Source of the DNA: Sphingomonas sp. 32-62-10
Lineage (GTDB): Bacteria; Pseudomonadota; Alphaproteobacteria; Sphingomonadales; Sphingomonadaceae
Assembly (NCBI GenBank): GCA_002280555.1
Contig: NCEE01000025.1
Coordinates: 1-41,565 of the forward strand
DNA: 41,565 nucleotides
Reading direction: 5' to 3'
The notes under the pieces were generated by a model, which did no database searches, was not told the origin of the DNA, and saw only the letters and a list, made by a program, of their open reading frames with translations. This document shows positions 1 through 8,865 of the stretch, in pieces. Every line of letters begins with the position of its first letter. Position 1 is the stretch's first letter. Both the position numbers and the translations under genes were made by a program.

Positions 1-621
1 GTTGTGGCCACACACTCGCTGGAAGTTCCAACGGTCGCTACCGCAGCCTGGGTGAGCGACAAAAAGAGGCTCGCGCGCGAATTCGCCCGCCCCTCCAACC
101 TGCTGGTCCTCGACGAGCCGACCAACGATCTCGATCTCGAAACGCTCGATCTGCTGCAGGAAGTGATTGGCGATTATGACGGGACCGTGCTGATCGTCAG
201 CCATGACCGCGATTTCCTCGATCGCACCGTCACGATCACGCTGGGCCTCGACGGGAGCGGCCATGTCGATGTCGTGGCAGGCGGTTATGAGGACTGGGAA
301 CGCCAGCGCAGCCAGCGGGTCGACACCAAGCGCGCGCCGGCGGCCAAGGCATCATCTGCCGCACCAGCGCCGCCGCCTGCGCCGCGCGCCAAGCTGACCT
401 ACAAGGACCAGCGCGATTATGATCAGCTGCCAAAGCGGATCGAGGAGATGGAGAAAACCATCGCGCGGAACGAGGCGCTCCTCGCCGATCCCGATCTCTA
501 CACCCGCGATTTCGCGCGGTTCGAAGCGCTGACCAAGGCGATCGAGCGCGAGCGTACTGAGAAAGAAGCGGCGGAGATGCGCTGGCTGGAGCTGGCGGAA
601 CAGGTGGAAGCGCTGGGCTGA
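1..621 (+). CDS. ABC-F family ATPase (Uup-like), C-terminal part, 5' end aberrant
   Basis: This is the end of a duplicated-ATPase ABC-F protein, a soluble family acting on ribosomes or DNA rather than in transport. The second nucleotide-binding domain is recognisable from about residue 22 on: Walker B and D-loop (LLVLDEPTNDLD), the H-loop (IVSHDRDFLD), an Ala/Pro-rich linker, then the charged C-terminal coiled-coil (about residues 135-205) typical of Uup. The signature LSGGE motif should lie immediately before LAREFARPSN, but the first ~66 nt encode something unrelated (ATHSLEVPTVATAAWVSDKK). Either the window begins at a rearrangement or contig-edge error, or the gene was truncated by recombination. 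A GTG at position 4 opens the frame, but I do not think it is the native start. The 3' half is certain to belong to an ABC-F protein. Confidence 0.8.
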   Translation, partial: VVATHSLEVPTVATAAWVSDKKRLAREFARPSNLLVLDEPTNDLDLETLDLLQEVIGDYDGTVLIVSHDRDFLDRTVTITLGLDGSGHVDVVAGGYEDWERQRSQRVDTKRAPAAKASSAAPAPPPAPRAKLTYKDQRDYDQLPKRIEEMEKTIARNEALLADPDLYTRDFARFEALTKAIERERTEKEAAEMRWLELAEQVEALG

Positions 622-630
622 TTCGGCGAG

Positions 631-1671
631 TTACGCCGCCAGGCTTAGCGTTACCCTTGTCCCTGTCGCATCGCTCTGGGTGGTGATCGTACCGCCGGCC
701 TGGCGGGCAAAGGCTTCCACCAGTTTCGATCCAAGGCCGCCGTCGCGTTTTTCATTGGTGATCCGCGTCGGCATCCCGATCCCGTCATCAGCGACCACGA
801 CCTGCCAACCGCCCGGCGCCGGGCTGAACGATACCGCGATCGTCCCCGCCTCGCGATCATGAAAGGCGTGCTTGGTCGCGTTGGTCACAAGTTCGTTGAC
901 AACAAGGCCGATCGAGACCGCCCGATCGCGCGGCACCAGCGCGTCAACGCTGTTGAAATCAAGCGTGATCGCACCGCGCATCTTCAACACATCGGCCAGC
1001 GCCGCGCATAATTCCGCCAGATACGCGCTGATCTGCACCGAACCGGGCTGATCGCCACCGCGATACAAATGCCGATGCGCGCGGCCGATGCTTTCCACCC
1101 GCATCAACGCCTCGCCAAGCGCGGCCGCGGTCGTCGGATCGGCACGGCGGCGCTGGAGCTCGAGCAGGCTGACCACGATCGCGAAGTTGTTCTTCACCCG
1201 GTGGTCGAATTCTTCGAGGAACAGATCGCGTTCAGCAACCTGGCGATCGCGTTCGGCAGCCGCATTGCGCACCGCGCGGCGGAATATTTCAGCAACGATG
1301 ATCGTCGCGGCAGAAGCAAAACAAACGATGGCGATGGTCGCCGGACCTGCCTTGTCGATGAAAGCAAAGGAGTTCTGCACCGGCATGATGTAATACCACG
1401 CGCCCATAACGAGCATGGCCGCACATACCACCCCCGCCTGCCAACGACCCGCCAACGTGGCCAGCATGATGCCGGGATAGATCATCGCGAAAGGGGCAAC
1501 GCCCGGTGCCACCACATCGAGCACCAGCCGCATCACGCCGAACAGCATAACACTGATCAAGCCGATACCAATCTGGGTCAACCAGATCGGAATGCGCGGG
1601 GCAAGGGCCAGCGGCAGATCGAATTCAACCAGTTTCGGCATCGCTCGCTTGGGAAGATAATCGACGAACAA
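631..1671 (-). CDS. Membrane sensor histidine kinase, HisKA_2/HWE-type
   Basis: A 346-residue two-component sensor kinase. The N-terminal ~110 residues hold several hydrophobic segments (for example IPIWLTQIGIGLISVMLFGV and AMLVMGAWYYIM) resembling the DUF4118-type four-helix membrane module. The dimerisation/phosphoacceptor box EFDHRVKNNFAIV sits near residue 155; the HRVKNN form is characteristic of HisKA_2/HWE kinases rather than classical HisKA. The ATPase domain follows with an N box (LVVNELVTNATKHAF), a G1 box (VVADDGIGMP) and a terminal G2-like GGLGSKLVEAFARQAGG. Such kinases in alphaproteobacteria often feed the PhyR/EcfG general stress response, but no response regulator is adjacent, so the partner is unknown. 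An internal ATG ten codons in (MPKLVEFD) is an alternative start. Confidence 0.85.
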   Translation of the reverse strand: MFVDYLPKRAMPKLVEFDLPLALAPRIPIWLTQIGIGLISVMLFGVMRLVLDVVAPGVAPFAMIYPGIMLATLAGRWQAGVVCAAMLVMGAWYYIMPVQNSFAFIDKAGPATIAIVCFASAATIIVAEIFRRAVRNAAAERDRQVAERDLFLEEFDHRVKNNFAIVVSLLELQRRRADPTTAAALGEALMRVESIGRAHRHLYRGGDQPGSVQISAYLAELCAALADVLKMRGAITLDFNSVDALVPRDRAVSIGLVVNELVTNATKHAFHDREAGTIAVSFSPAPGGWQVVVADDGIGMPTRITNEKRDGGLGSKLVEAFARQAGGTITTQSDATGTRVTLSLAA

Positions 1672-1721
1672 GTCAATCGATAACGATGCTCTATTGTTCC
1701 GGCTGGCCCCAATTTTGCTGT

Positions 1722-3740
1722 CTAGTGCAACGCGGCCAATAGTGCAGTTGCCGCCGCGCGATCGGTAAAGCGCGGATCGGCGAGCACCTGCGCAATGTCA
1801 GCGCGCGCGCCTGCGTCCTGGCCCAGTTCTGCCTTCACCTGCGCAATGTGCCAGCGCAGCCCGCTATGCCAGGGCGCGATCGATACGGCTTTCCGCATCA
1901 GCTCCAGCGCCGCTTCATTCTCGCCTGCCTGATGAAGCGCCCAGCCAAAGGCGTCGGTTGCGGCGGGGTTTAAGGGAGCCAGTCGATAGGCCGCAGCGCC
2001 GTACAGGCGAGCTGCATCAAGCTCGCCGTTCCCGGCATAGGCATAAGCGAGTTCGGCGAGCAAAGTTGCATCGCGATTGCCAAGCCGGGCGCGGAGCCCC
2101 TCAAGCCCGTCAATCGCCGCATCCCATTCACCCGCTGCGATCTGCCAGTGCGCGGTGAGCCGAAGGGCCGCGACGTTCATCGGGTTCTGCGCCTGAAACA
2201 GCGCCAGCACCACCGCTGCCTTGCGCCGATCACCGGCGCGATCATAGGCATCGACCACACGCAGCATCGTCGCTTCATCGAACCGCAGATTGGCCGCGCG
2301 TGCATAGGCAGCGGCGGCATCGCGCGGACGCTGCATCTGCAGCAGGATGTCGCCGACAAGCAAATGGGCCTGCGGTGCCCCGGGTGCCTGCCGCACGAGC
2401 CGTTGCGCTTCCGCTAATGCCGGACCCAATCGCCCGCTGTCGATCAGCCCACGCACATAAGTGACCGCAAGCACCGGATCGTCGGGGCGTTGATCAAGCG
2501 CACCCGCTGCTGCGGCAAGCGGCACATCGCTGCCGAACGGGTTTGTCTCATCCCGCGCGGGGATCGCTGCGCGATCGAGCAGCCGCGCGGCCCAATCGCG
2601 TTCGTTCGTGGTTTCGAATGCCTGCCCCGCCAGCCCAAGCACATAACTATCGGCATCGCCGCGCACCGCAATCGCGCGCAGCACCGCCAGCGCCCCCGGC
2701 GCATCGCCGGATTTGAGCAATGCCGCGCCCAGCAATCGCCGCGCGTCGAGGTTCATGGGCTGCAGGCTCAGCAGCCCGCGCCATTGGTCAATCGCCTGTT
2801 GATAGGCCCCCGCCCGATAATCGAGCATCCCGCCCAAAAGCAGCGGTCCGGGCTGGCCGACCAGCGCGCCATTGGTGCGCTGGAGCAGGCTGCGCGCCAG
2901 ATCGTCATTCTCCGCCCGCGCGGCCATCACCGCTTGCAGATACAATGCCTGCGGGCTTCCCGGCCGAGCGGCCAGCGCCTGCCGCGTCGCCCCCAGCATT
3001 GCAGTGTAGCGCCCGGCATCGCCAAGCGTCGCTGCATATTGGATGAGTGCATCGTGCCGCCACGGATCGACCCGCAGCGCGGTTTCGAACCACGGGAGCG
3101 CGGCAATCAACCCATATTGCCCGCGTACCAGTTCGCCGCGCAGCACCAGCGCGTCGACATTGCCCTTGTCGATCGCCAGCGCCCGATCGGCGGCGGCAAT
3201 AGCACCGGCGATATCGCTCGATTGCTGGCGCACCCGGCCCAGATCGGTCCAGGCGAGGCCATCCGCGCCGTCGGTCGCCTCGAGAATCTTTGCGAGCAGC
3301 CGCTGCGCCTCGGGCAGCCTGCCCTGCGCCGCCAGCGCCCGTGCACCGATGCGGAGTGCATAGAGCCGGTAGCGCGGCTGTGCCCGGTCAACCTCGACAA
3401 GCGCGCGTTTCGTATCACCCTGCAGCAACCAGGCATGGGCATAAAGCTGATGCGCGCGCGCCATATCGAACCCGGCATCGCGCGCACGGCCAAGCTCGCC
3501 CTCTGCCGCTGCGCCCTCGCCAAGCGCCAGATAGGTGCGCGCGAGCACGGCATGGGCAAGGCCCCAGCCCGGATCGGCATTGACCGCCTTCAATGCATGG
3601 CTGCGCGCCGCCGTCGCTTGGTTCTGGTTGAGCAATCCAAGGCTCAGCGCGAGTTCCTGCCGAGCAGTCGCGCCATCGGCACGGGCGGGTGTGGCTAAAC
3701 CGGCATAAATGAGTAGTGGCGCTCCCGCAACAAATGCCAT
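1722..3740 (-). CDS. Secreted tetratricopeptide-repeat protein of the PrsK/PrsR locus (PrsT-like position)
   Basis: A 672-residue protein built almost wholly of TPR-like helical hairpins (repeated A-x-x-L-x-P/A-x-x spacing, e.g. ALAIDKGNVDALVLRGELV, AYRLAPLNPAATDAFGWAL). The reading frame extends upstream to 3890, but that extension translates a palindromic DNA repeat, so I start at the ATG at 3738-3740, which gives a convincing signal peptide (MAFVAGAPLLIYAGLATPARAD). There is no lipobox. It is the last gene of the minus-strand cluster downstream of prsR, the place where XrtA/PEP-CTERM loci commonly carry a TPR protein (PrsT). A role in exopolysaccharide assembly or export is inferred from that context only. 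The purine-rich arm of the repeat lies where the ribosome-binding site should be. Confidence 0.75.
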   Translation of the reverse strand: MAFVAGAPLLIYAGLATPARADGATARQELALSLGLLNQNQATAARSHALKAVNADPGWGLAHAVLARTYLALGEGAAAEGELGRARDAGFDMARAHQLYAHAWLLQGDTKRALVEVDRAQPRYRLYALRIGARALAAQGRLPEAQRLLAKILEATDGADGLAWTDLGRVRQQSSDIAGAIAAADRALAIDKGNVDALVLRGELVRGQYGLIAALPWFETALRVDPWRHDALIQYAATLGDAGRYTAMLGATRQALAARPGSPQALYLQAVMAARAENDDLARSLLQRTNGALVGQPGPLLLGGMLDYRAGAYQQAIDQWRGLLSLQPMNLDARRLLGAALLKSGDAPGALAVLRAIAVRGDADSYVLGLAGQAFETTNERDWAARLLDRAAIPARDETNPFGSDVPLAAAAGALDQRPDDPVLAVTYVRGLIDSGRLGPALAEAQRLVRQAPGAPQAHLLVGDILLQMQRPRDAAAAYARAANLRFDEATMLRVVDAYDRAGDRRKAAVVLALFQAQNPMNVAALRLTAHWQIAAGEWDAAIDGLEGLRARLGNRDATLLAELAYAYAGNGELDAARLYGAAAYRLAPLNPAATDAFGWALHQAGENEAALELMRKAVSIAPWHSGLRWHIAQVKAELGQDAGARADIAQVLADPRFTDRAAATALLAALH

Positions 3741-3750
3741 CGCAAAGAAG

Positions 3751-3848
3751 CCCCTCCCCTTCAGGGGAGGGGTTGGGGTGGGGGCTCTCCACCAGCGCAG
3801 CGCATTCGGATAGCCCCCACCCCCAGCCCCTCCCCTGAAGGGGAGGGG
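3751..3848. repeat. G-rich compound inverted repeat between prsR and the TPR gene
   Basis: Two arms, 3751-3786 and 3812-3848, are almost perfect reverse complements. Each arm carries its own smaller palindrome (CCCCTCCCCTTCAGGGGAGG). The 25-nt centre is unrelated. On the minus-strand transcript this would form a very stable stem just after the prsR stop and immediately before the ATG of the TPR gene. Confidence 0.9.
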
Positions 3849-3873
3849 TGAAAGGCGGGCGTATCTCGCTACC

Positions 3874-5226
3874 TCAAACATGAAGATCATAGGACTTCAG
3901 CAAATCATACAGCGTCGGGCGGCTGACCCCGAGCAGCTTGGCGGTATTCGAGATGTTACCTTCCGCGCGCGCCAAAGCATGCCGGATCGCAGCACGGTCT
4001 GCCGTTTCGCGCACTGCTTTCAGGTTCAGTGGCTCGGGCTCCGCATCGCCTGCCAGATCGAGATCGGCCGCGGTAATCGCCTTGCCTTCCGCCATGATCA
4101 CCGCGCGCTTCATGCGGTTTTCGAGCTCGCGGACATTGCCGGGCCAGCCCCAGGCGTCGATCGCAGCGCGCGCATCAGGCGCAAGGCTCGTCACACTCGA
4201 GTTCATCGCTTTGGCGTATTTCTTCAGGAAATGCCGCGCGAGCAGCCCGGCATCACCCGTCCGCTCGGCGAGCGAGGGGATGCGCACAACGATTTCCGCC
4301 AGGCGGTAGTAGAGATCATCACGGAACCGGCCATCGGCGATCATCGCGTCGACATCCTGATGTGTCGCGCACACGATCCGCGTATCGACCGCGATCGGCT
4401 TGCGCCCGCCGATCCGCTCGATCACGCGTTCCTGCAGAAAACGCAGCAGCTTCACCTGCAATGGCAGCGGAATATCGCCAACTTCATCAAGAAACAGCGT
4501 GCCGCCCTGCGCCTGCTCGATCTTGCCCTCGGTGGTTTTGACCGCGCCCGTGAACGCACCCTTTTCATGCCCGAACAATTCGCTTTCGAGCAGCGTTTCC
4601 GGAATCGCCGCGCAGTTGATCGCAATGAAAGCGCCCTTGTTGCGTCCGCTTGCCTCGTGCAGCCTGCGCGCCAGCAATTCTTTGCCCGTGCCGCTGGCAC
4701 CGAGCAGCATGACCGAGACATCGGCAGGCGCAACCCGCTCGATCGTGCGCGTCACCTTCATCATTTCGGGTGCGGCCGTAATCATGCCTCCCAATGCCGC
4801 ATTGCCAGTCAAGCTTTCGGCAAGCCGCCGGTTTTCCGCTTCAAGCGCATGAACGTGGAAAGCGCGCGAGACGATCAGGCCCAGCTGATCGATGTCGATC
4901 GGCTTCTGGTAAAAATCCCACGCGCCATGCTCGATCGCCCGCAGCGCACTTTCGCGCGCGCCGTGGCCGGAGGCGACAACCACCTTGGTATCGGGCTTCA
5001 ACGACAGGATCGCATCGAGCGTTGCGAACCCCTCGGTCACGCCGTCGGGATCGGGCGGCAAGCCCAGATCGAGCGTCACGACATCGGGTGCCTCAGCGCG
5101 CAGCAGCGCCATCGCCTCCCCTCGGTCGCTCGCGACAAATACCTGATAGCCTTCATACGCCCAGCGCAGCTGGCGCTGCAGGCCCGGATCATCCTCGACG
5201 ATCAACAATTTGCGGAGGTCGTTCAT
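3874..5226 (-). CDS. prsR: PEP-CTERM-box sigma-54 response regulator PrsR
   Basis: A 450-residue NtrC-class activator. The receiver domain (about 1-125) shows the acidic pocket EDD at 11-13, the phospho-acceptor Asp at 53 (VVTLDLGLPPD) and the conserved Lys in FYQKPID. The AAA+ domain (about 145-375) has Walker A GASGTGKE, the sigma-54-contacting GAFTGA loop, Walker B (GTLFLDEVGDIP) and the R-finger region. A Fis-type helix-turn-helix closes the protein (NISNTAKLLGVSRPTLYDLL). It overlaps prsK by 4 nt (ATGA), so the kinase-regulator pair is translationally coupled. PrsR is known from XrtA/PEP-CTERM loci as the activator of genes with sigma-54 promoters; its targets here cannot be read from the sequence. 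Confidence 0.9.
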   Translation of the reverse strand: MNDLRKLLIVEDDPGLQRQLRWAYEGYQVFVASDRGEAMALLRAEAPDVVTLDLGLPPDPDGVTEGFATLDAILSLKPDTKVVVASGHGARESALRAIEHGAWDFYQKPIDIDQLGLIVSRAFHVHALEAENRRLAESLTGNAALGGMITAAPEMMKVTRTIERVAPADVSVMLLGASGTGKELLARRLHEASGRNKGAFIAINCAAIPETLLESELFGHEKGAFTGAVKTTEGKIEQAQGGTLFLDEVGDIPLPLQVKLLRFLQERVIERIGGRKPIAVDTRIVCATHQDVDAMIADGRFRDDLYYRLAEIVVRIPSLAERTGDAGLLARHFLKKYAKAMNSSVTSLAPDARAAIDAWGWPGNVRELENRMKRAVIMAEGKAITAADLDLAGDAEPEPLNLKAVRETADRAAIRHALARAEGNISNTAKLLGVSRPTLYDLLKSYDLHV

Positions 5227-7295
5227 GCGGCCTGCCCGATCCGGTTTGTGCCAGCCAGGGCCGCGGGCAGCGTAATGCGAAAACGAGTGCCCTCACCCTC
5301 GCGGCTAAATGCTTCGACCCGCCCGCCCATTGCTTCGGCAAGCTGTCGCGCCTCGAAAGCACCCAGACCGAACCCGCCCGCTTTGGACGATACAAAAGGC
5401 TTGAACAATTTGTCGCGGATGAACGCCGGGCTCATCCCCGCGCCGTGATCGACCACATCAATCGTGATCGCATTGTCCGCGCGCCCGACCATCACGATGA
5501 TCGGGTCATCGACCGGGCTCGCCTCGATCGCGTTTTGGAGCAGGTGACCGAGCAGCTGTTCGACACGAACCGGATCAGCCACGGCGATCGCATCGCGCAG
5601 CCCTGCGGTCGCAATCGGGTGCTGCGTGCGGCGCAATGCAACAACGTGCTCGATCAGCGGCACGATCTCCACCGGCCCCAACGCATCGGGACGCCCGGTA
5701 TGGTGTTGCGATAGCCGCGCGAGCAGATCGTTCATGCGCGCTGCCGAATCCTGCAATGTCGCGACCATATCAGCGCGAAAATCGGGGTTGTCAGCGTGAC
5801 GTTCGGCGTTGCGTGCGACCAGGCTTAGCTGGCTGACGATGTTCTTGATGTCATGCATGATGAAGGCAAAGCGACGGTTGAACTCGTCGAAACGCTGCGC
5901 ATCCGACAGCGCCTCATGAGCCCGTGCCTCAGCCAGATAGCTTGCCACCTGCCGCCCCGCGATGCGGAGCAGATCGAGATCCTCCCAGTCGGGCCGCCGA
6001 TCGATCGGCGGGCGCGCCAGCAGGATCGCGCCGGTCAGCTTGCCGAAATGAACCAGCGGCACCAGCACCCAGGCATCGGCGCGATCGAGCATCCAGATCG
6101 GCACGGTGTTGATCTCCGCCTGATCGGCGGTATCGGCGCGCACGCTATCGAGTTCGATGATCCGGCCAGTCGCCTCCAGATAGCGCGCCAGCATCGCCTC
6201 GCCGCTTTGTGACGGCGCGGCCGCCAACTCCCAGTTCCACACCGCGCCTTGCCCCAGGCCAGAACCATCGGGCACCAGCAGCAAGCCGCCTGGCGAATCG
6301 GTCAGGTCTGCCACGGCCTTTACAATGCGTTCGTCGAGCGGTGCCGCCCCATCGCCGGGCTTGCCGAGCGTGTCCGTAAAGCGCAGCCATTCGGCGCGAT
6401 AATCATAACGGTGGGTGAAGAAATGCTTGGCGAGCTTCACCTTGATCCAGGCACGTAGCCAAGGGCTCGATACGATCGTGACGAGCGCGGTGGTTGATCC
6501 GACCACAAAGGCTGTTTGCAGAATGCGCCCATAACCCCCGCCGACCGTCCCCAGCGCACTCGTCGCCAGCGCCATGCCGACCGCATAAAGCGCGAACCCG
6601 CCGAGCGAGATCGACTGATAGGCAATCGTGCGCGACAGTTGCAGCGACCAATCCCCGTTGCGGTGCGCGGCCAGGGCGAAAAGCGGCGCGATCAAGACCA
6701 TCGCCATACCGCGGACCAAGGTGAGCACCTGTGCTTGGGCGCCATCGATATAGGCGAGCAGATAGAGCCCGAGATCCAGCCCCCACATCAGCGCCAGCGC
6801 GGCGACGGCGAGCCGGATACCGCCCCGCGCAGCCGGTGCGACAGCCTTGTAGAGATGATCGACCAGCACCAACGCCGCGACCGCAACAAGCATCCGCATG
6901 ATCACCGCGACCTGCTCGATCGCGAGATGATCCGGCGAATTTGGGAGCGCCGCCGACAGGACGGAAAGCCCGCACCCGACAATGACGACGATGCCGACCA
7001 TCGCGTAGATGACGGCCACGGCGCCGCCCGAAGCCGCGCCGCGATCCCGCCGGACAAGGGCGCCCATGAAAACGATCCACGCCATATTGCGCGCGGACTC
7101 GGCGATCCAGCTCATCGGATCACCAACGCCGATACCGGCAATCGCCAGCGCCCAGAAGGCGGTCAGGGCGAGCGCGACCAGAAACGCCATGCGCGGCATC
7201 GCCGTGCCGGCACGGCGTACTTGCGACAGCGCGAGCACCCCGAACACCAAAGCAGCCATGGCGTGCGCCCAAAGGATCAACGTGGCGATCATCAT
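5223..7295 (-). CDS. prsK: PEP-CTERM system membrane histidine kinase PrsK
   Basis: A 690-residue sensor kinase of the PrsK type. The N-terminal ~290 residues contain roughly nine hydrophobic segments, followed by a GAF-like domain (about 320-470), a phosphoacceptor box (FIMHDIKNIVSQLSLV) and an HATPase domain (HLLQNAIEAS; VVDHGAGMS; GGFGLGAFEARQLAEAMGG). I start at the ATG at 7293-7295, directly after the stop of the upstream sugar transferase; the frame stays open further upstream but that part overlaps the transferase and is not membrane-like. The next codon is also ATG and is an equal candidate. It overlaps prsR by 4 nt, and together they form the two-component system expected to control PEP-CTERM/exopolysaccharide genes. 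Confidence 0.9.
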   Translation of the reverse strand: MMIATLILWAHAMAALVFGVLALSQVRRAGTAMPRMAFLVALALTAFWALAIAGIGVGDPMSWIAESARNMAWIVFMGALVRRDRGAASGGAVAVIYAMVGIVVIVGCGLSVLSAALPNSPDHLAIEQVAVIMRMLVAVAALVLVDHLYKAVAPAARGGIRLAVAALALMWGLDLGLYLLAYIDGAQAQVLTLVRGMAMVLIAPLFALAAHRNGDWSLQLSRTIAYQSISLGGFALYAVGMALATSALGTVGGGYGRILQTAFVVGSTTALVTIVSSPWLRAWIKVKLAKHFFTHRYDYRAEWLRFTDTLGKPGDGAAPLDERIVKAVADLTDSPGGLLLVPDGSGLGQGAVWNWELAAAPSQSGEAMLARYLEATGRIIELDSVRADTADQAEINTVPIWMLDRADAWVLVPLVHFGKLTGAILLARPPIDRRPDWEDLDLLRIAGRQVASYLAEARAHEALSDAQRFDEFNRRFAFIMHDIKNIVSQLSLVARNAERHADNPDFRADMVATLQDSAARMNDLLARLSQHHTGRPDALGPVEIVPLIEHVVALRRTQHPIATAGLRDAIAVADPVRVEQLLGHLLQNAIEASPVDDPIIVMVGRADNAITIDVVDHGAGMSPAFIRDKLFKPFVSSKAGGFGLGAFEARQLAEAMGGRVEAFSREGEGTRFRITLPAALAGTNRIGQAA

Positions 7296-7296
7296 G

Positions 7297-8685
7297 CTAG
7301 CGGGCCCCTTCGGGCCACAGCACCACACGGATCGTTTGCAACAGGATCAGCAGATCGAGAAAGGGCGAGTAATTCTTGGCGTAATACAGATCAAATTCGA
7401 GCTTCTGACGGCTGTCCTCGATCGACGCGCCATAAGGATAATTGATCTGCGCCCAGCCCGTGATGCCCGGCTTCACCATGTGCCGTTCGGCATAATAGGG
7501 CAGGTGCTGCTCGAGATCGTCGACGAATTGCGGGCGTTCGGGGCGCGGGCCGACAAAGCTCATCTCGCCCTTCAGCACGCTCCATGCCTGGGGCAGTTCG
7601 TCGATCCGCAGCTTGCGGATGATGCGACCGATGCGGGTGATACGCGGATCGTCCTTTTCCGCCCATACTGCCTTGCCGTTCACCTCGGCATCGACGCGCA
7701 TCGAGCGAAGTTTCACGATATCAAAGCCGACATTGTACAGGCCGACCCGGCGCTGGCGGTACAATACCGGACCCTTGCTTTCGAGCTTGATGGCGACCGC
7801 CGTGACGATGACCAACGGTGCCGTCAGCACGATCAGGATCAGGCTGGCGGCGATATCGAACAGCCGCTTGAAAACGCCCGACAGCATTCGGCCCGACGAG
7901 AAGCCATCCGAAAAGATCAGCCAACTGGGATTGACGCTGTCGAGATCGACGCGGCCCGTTTCACGTTCGAGAAAGGTCGAGATTTCGTTGACATGGACGC
8001 CGGTGGTCTTGATCCGCAGCAAATCCTTTAGCGGCAGCGCGTTGCGCCGTTCCTCTAGCGCGAGCACCACTTCGCTCGCGTTGAGCAGCACAACATGATC
8101 GGCAAGATTATAGATCGCGTCGCGCGCAATCGCCTCTGGAATGACGCGGTTCGCCTCGCTCATCGAGACGTAGCCGACGACAACAAACGCCGCGCCGGGC
8201 GTTTGCGCCATGGTTTTCAGTCGTTGCGCGCGCAATCCCGCGCCGAGCACAACGATCCGGCGCTTGAACGCCTGACTGCCCAATGTCTTGCCAAGCAGAA
8301 TGCGCAGCAGGACCAGGCTGACGAGCGCCAACCCCATCCCGTACAGTAGATTCGATCGCCAGAAATCGAGCGCTGGCACAAGATAGAAGATGGCGCTTTG
8401 CAAAATGACGCCAAGGGACACTGCCACGATCAGGCGTGCCGTGGCAAAGCGCAGCGATTGCAGCGCATCGGCTCCGTAAACCCCTACCGCCATCATGGCG
8501 ACATGCAGTGTAAAGGCAAAGCAGGTTAGCTGGGGAAGGCGCGTGACGATCGGCTCGACCGCGCGATCGAGCTGCCCCATCCGGAACATCCAGCCAAGCT
8601 CGCCGGCAACGAACAGCAGGATGAGATCCAGAATCGCGAGCAGCAGCACCGCGTTGGGGACATAATGCTTGAACAATTTGATCAT
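7297..8685 (-). CDS. PEP-CTERM-associated undecaprenyl-phosphate sugar transferase (EpsB/TIGR03013-like)
   Basis: A 462-residue polyprenyl-phosphate hexose-1-phosphate transferase. Several N-terminal membrane helices (about 1-120) precede a nucleotide-binding-like central region (IVVLGAGLRAQRLK). The C-terminal catalytic domain (about 270-462) starts with a membrane entry helix (KRLFDIAASLILIVLTAPLV), then KLRSMRVDAE, the conserved RKLRIDELPQ and GPRPERP motifs and GWAQINYPYG. Such enzymes begin exopolysaccharide repeat-unit synthesis at the inner membrane. It is the first gene of the operon that continues into prsK with a one-nucleotide gap, matching the usual gene neighbourhood in XrtA loci. 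Confidence 0.88.
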   Translation of the reverse strand: MIKLFKHYVPNAVLLLAILDLILLFVAGELGWMFRMGQLDRAVEPIVTRLPQLTCFAFTLHVAMMAVGVYGADALQSLRFATARLIVAVSLGVILQSAIFYLVPALDFWRSNLLYGMGLALVSLVLLRILLGKTLGSQAFKRRIVVLGAGLRAQRLKTMAQTPGAAFVVVGYVSMSEANRVIPEAIARDAIYNLADHVVLLNASEVVLALEERRNALPLKDLLRIKTTGVHVNEISTFLERETGRVDLDSVNPSWLIFSDGFSSGRMLSGVFKRLFDIAASLILIVLTAPLVIVTAVAIKLESKGPVLYRQRRVGLYNVGFDIVKLRSMRVDAEVNGKAVWAEKDDPRITRIGRIIRKLRIDELPQAWSVLKGEMSFVGPRPERPQFVDDLEQHLPYYAERHMVKPGITGWAQINYPYGASIEDSRQKLEFDLYYAKNYSPFLDLLILLQTIRVVLWPEGAR

Positions 8686-8817
8686 GGCCCGCGCGTTCTA
8701 CCTCGGGAAGTGTAAACAATTCCGACATGCCCGCCAGATTGCTCACGGATTTTTGTCGCATCGCCGGCGGTTCGATGCAGCGCTTTTCTTACCAGACCGT
8801 TTGGACGAACGGGTTGT

Positions 8818-8846
8818 TTGACTCTATGATCGGTCGAGCTATCGCA
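8818..8846 (+). promoter_or_regulatory. Possible sigma-70 promoter for the mannose-1-phosphate guanylyltransferase gene
   Basis: TTGACT (8818-8823) is followed 16 nt later by TATCGC (8840-8845). Transcription would then begin about 8852, which favours the ATG at 8866 over the one at 8848 as the start codon. This is a pattern match only. Confidence 0.3.
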
Positions 8847-8865
8847 AATGGCATGGGAAAAGTTG

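Noticed and set aside
2490..5448. Long plus-strand open frames opposite the TPR and prsR genes
   Set aside because: Arg/Pro/Gln-rich shadow translations without domain features; the minus-strand genes carry clear motifs.
8686..8765. Possible sigma-54 promoter before the sugar-transferase/prsK/prsR operon
   Set aside because: TGGC and TTG elements occur but not at the GG-N10-GC spacing required.
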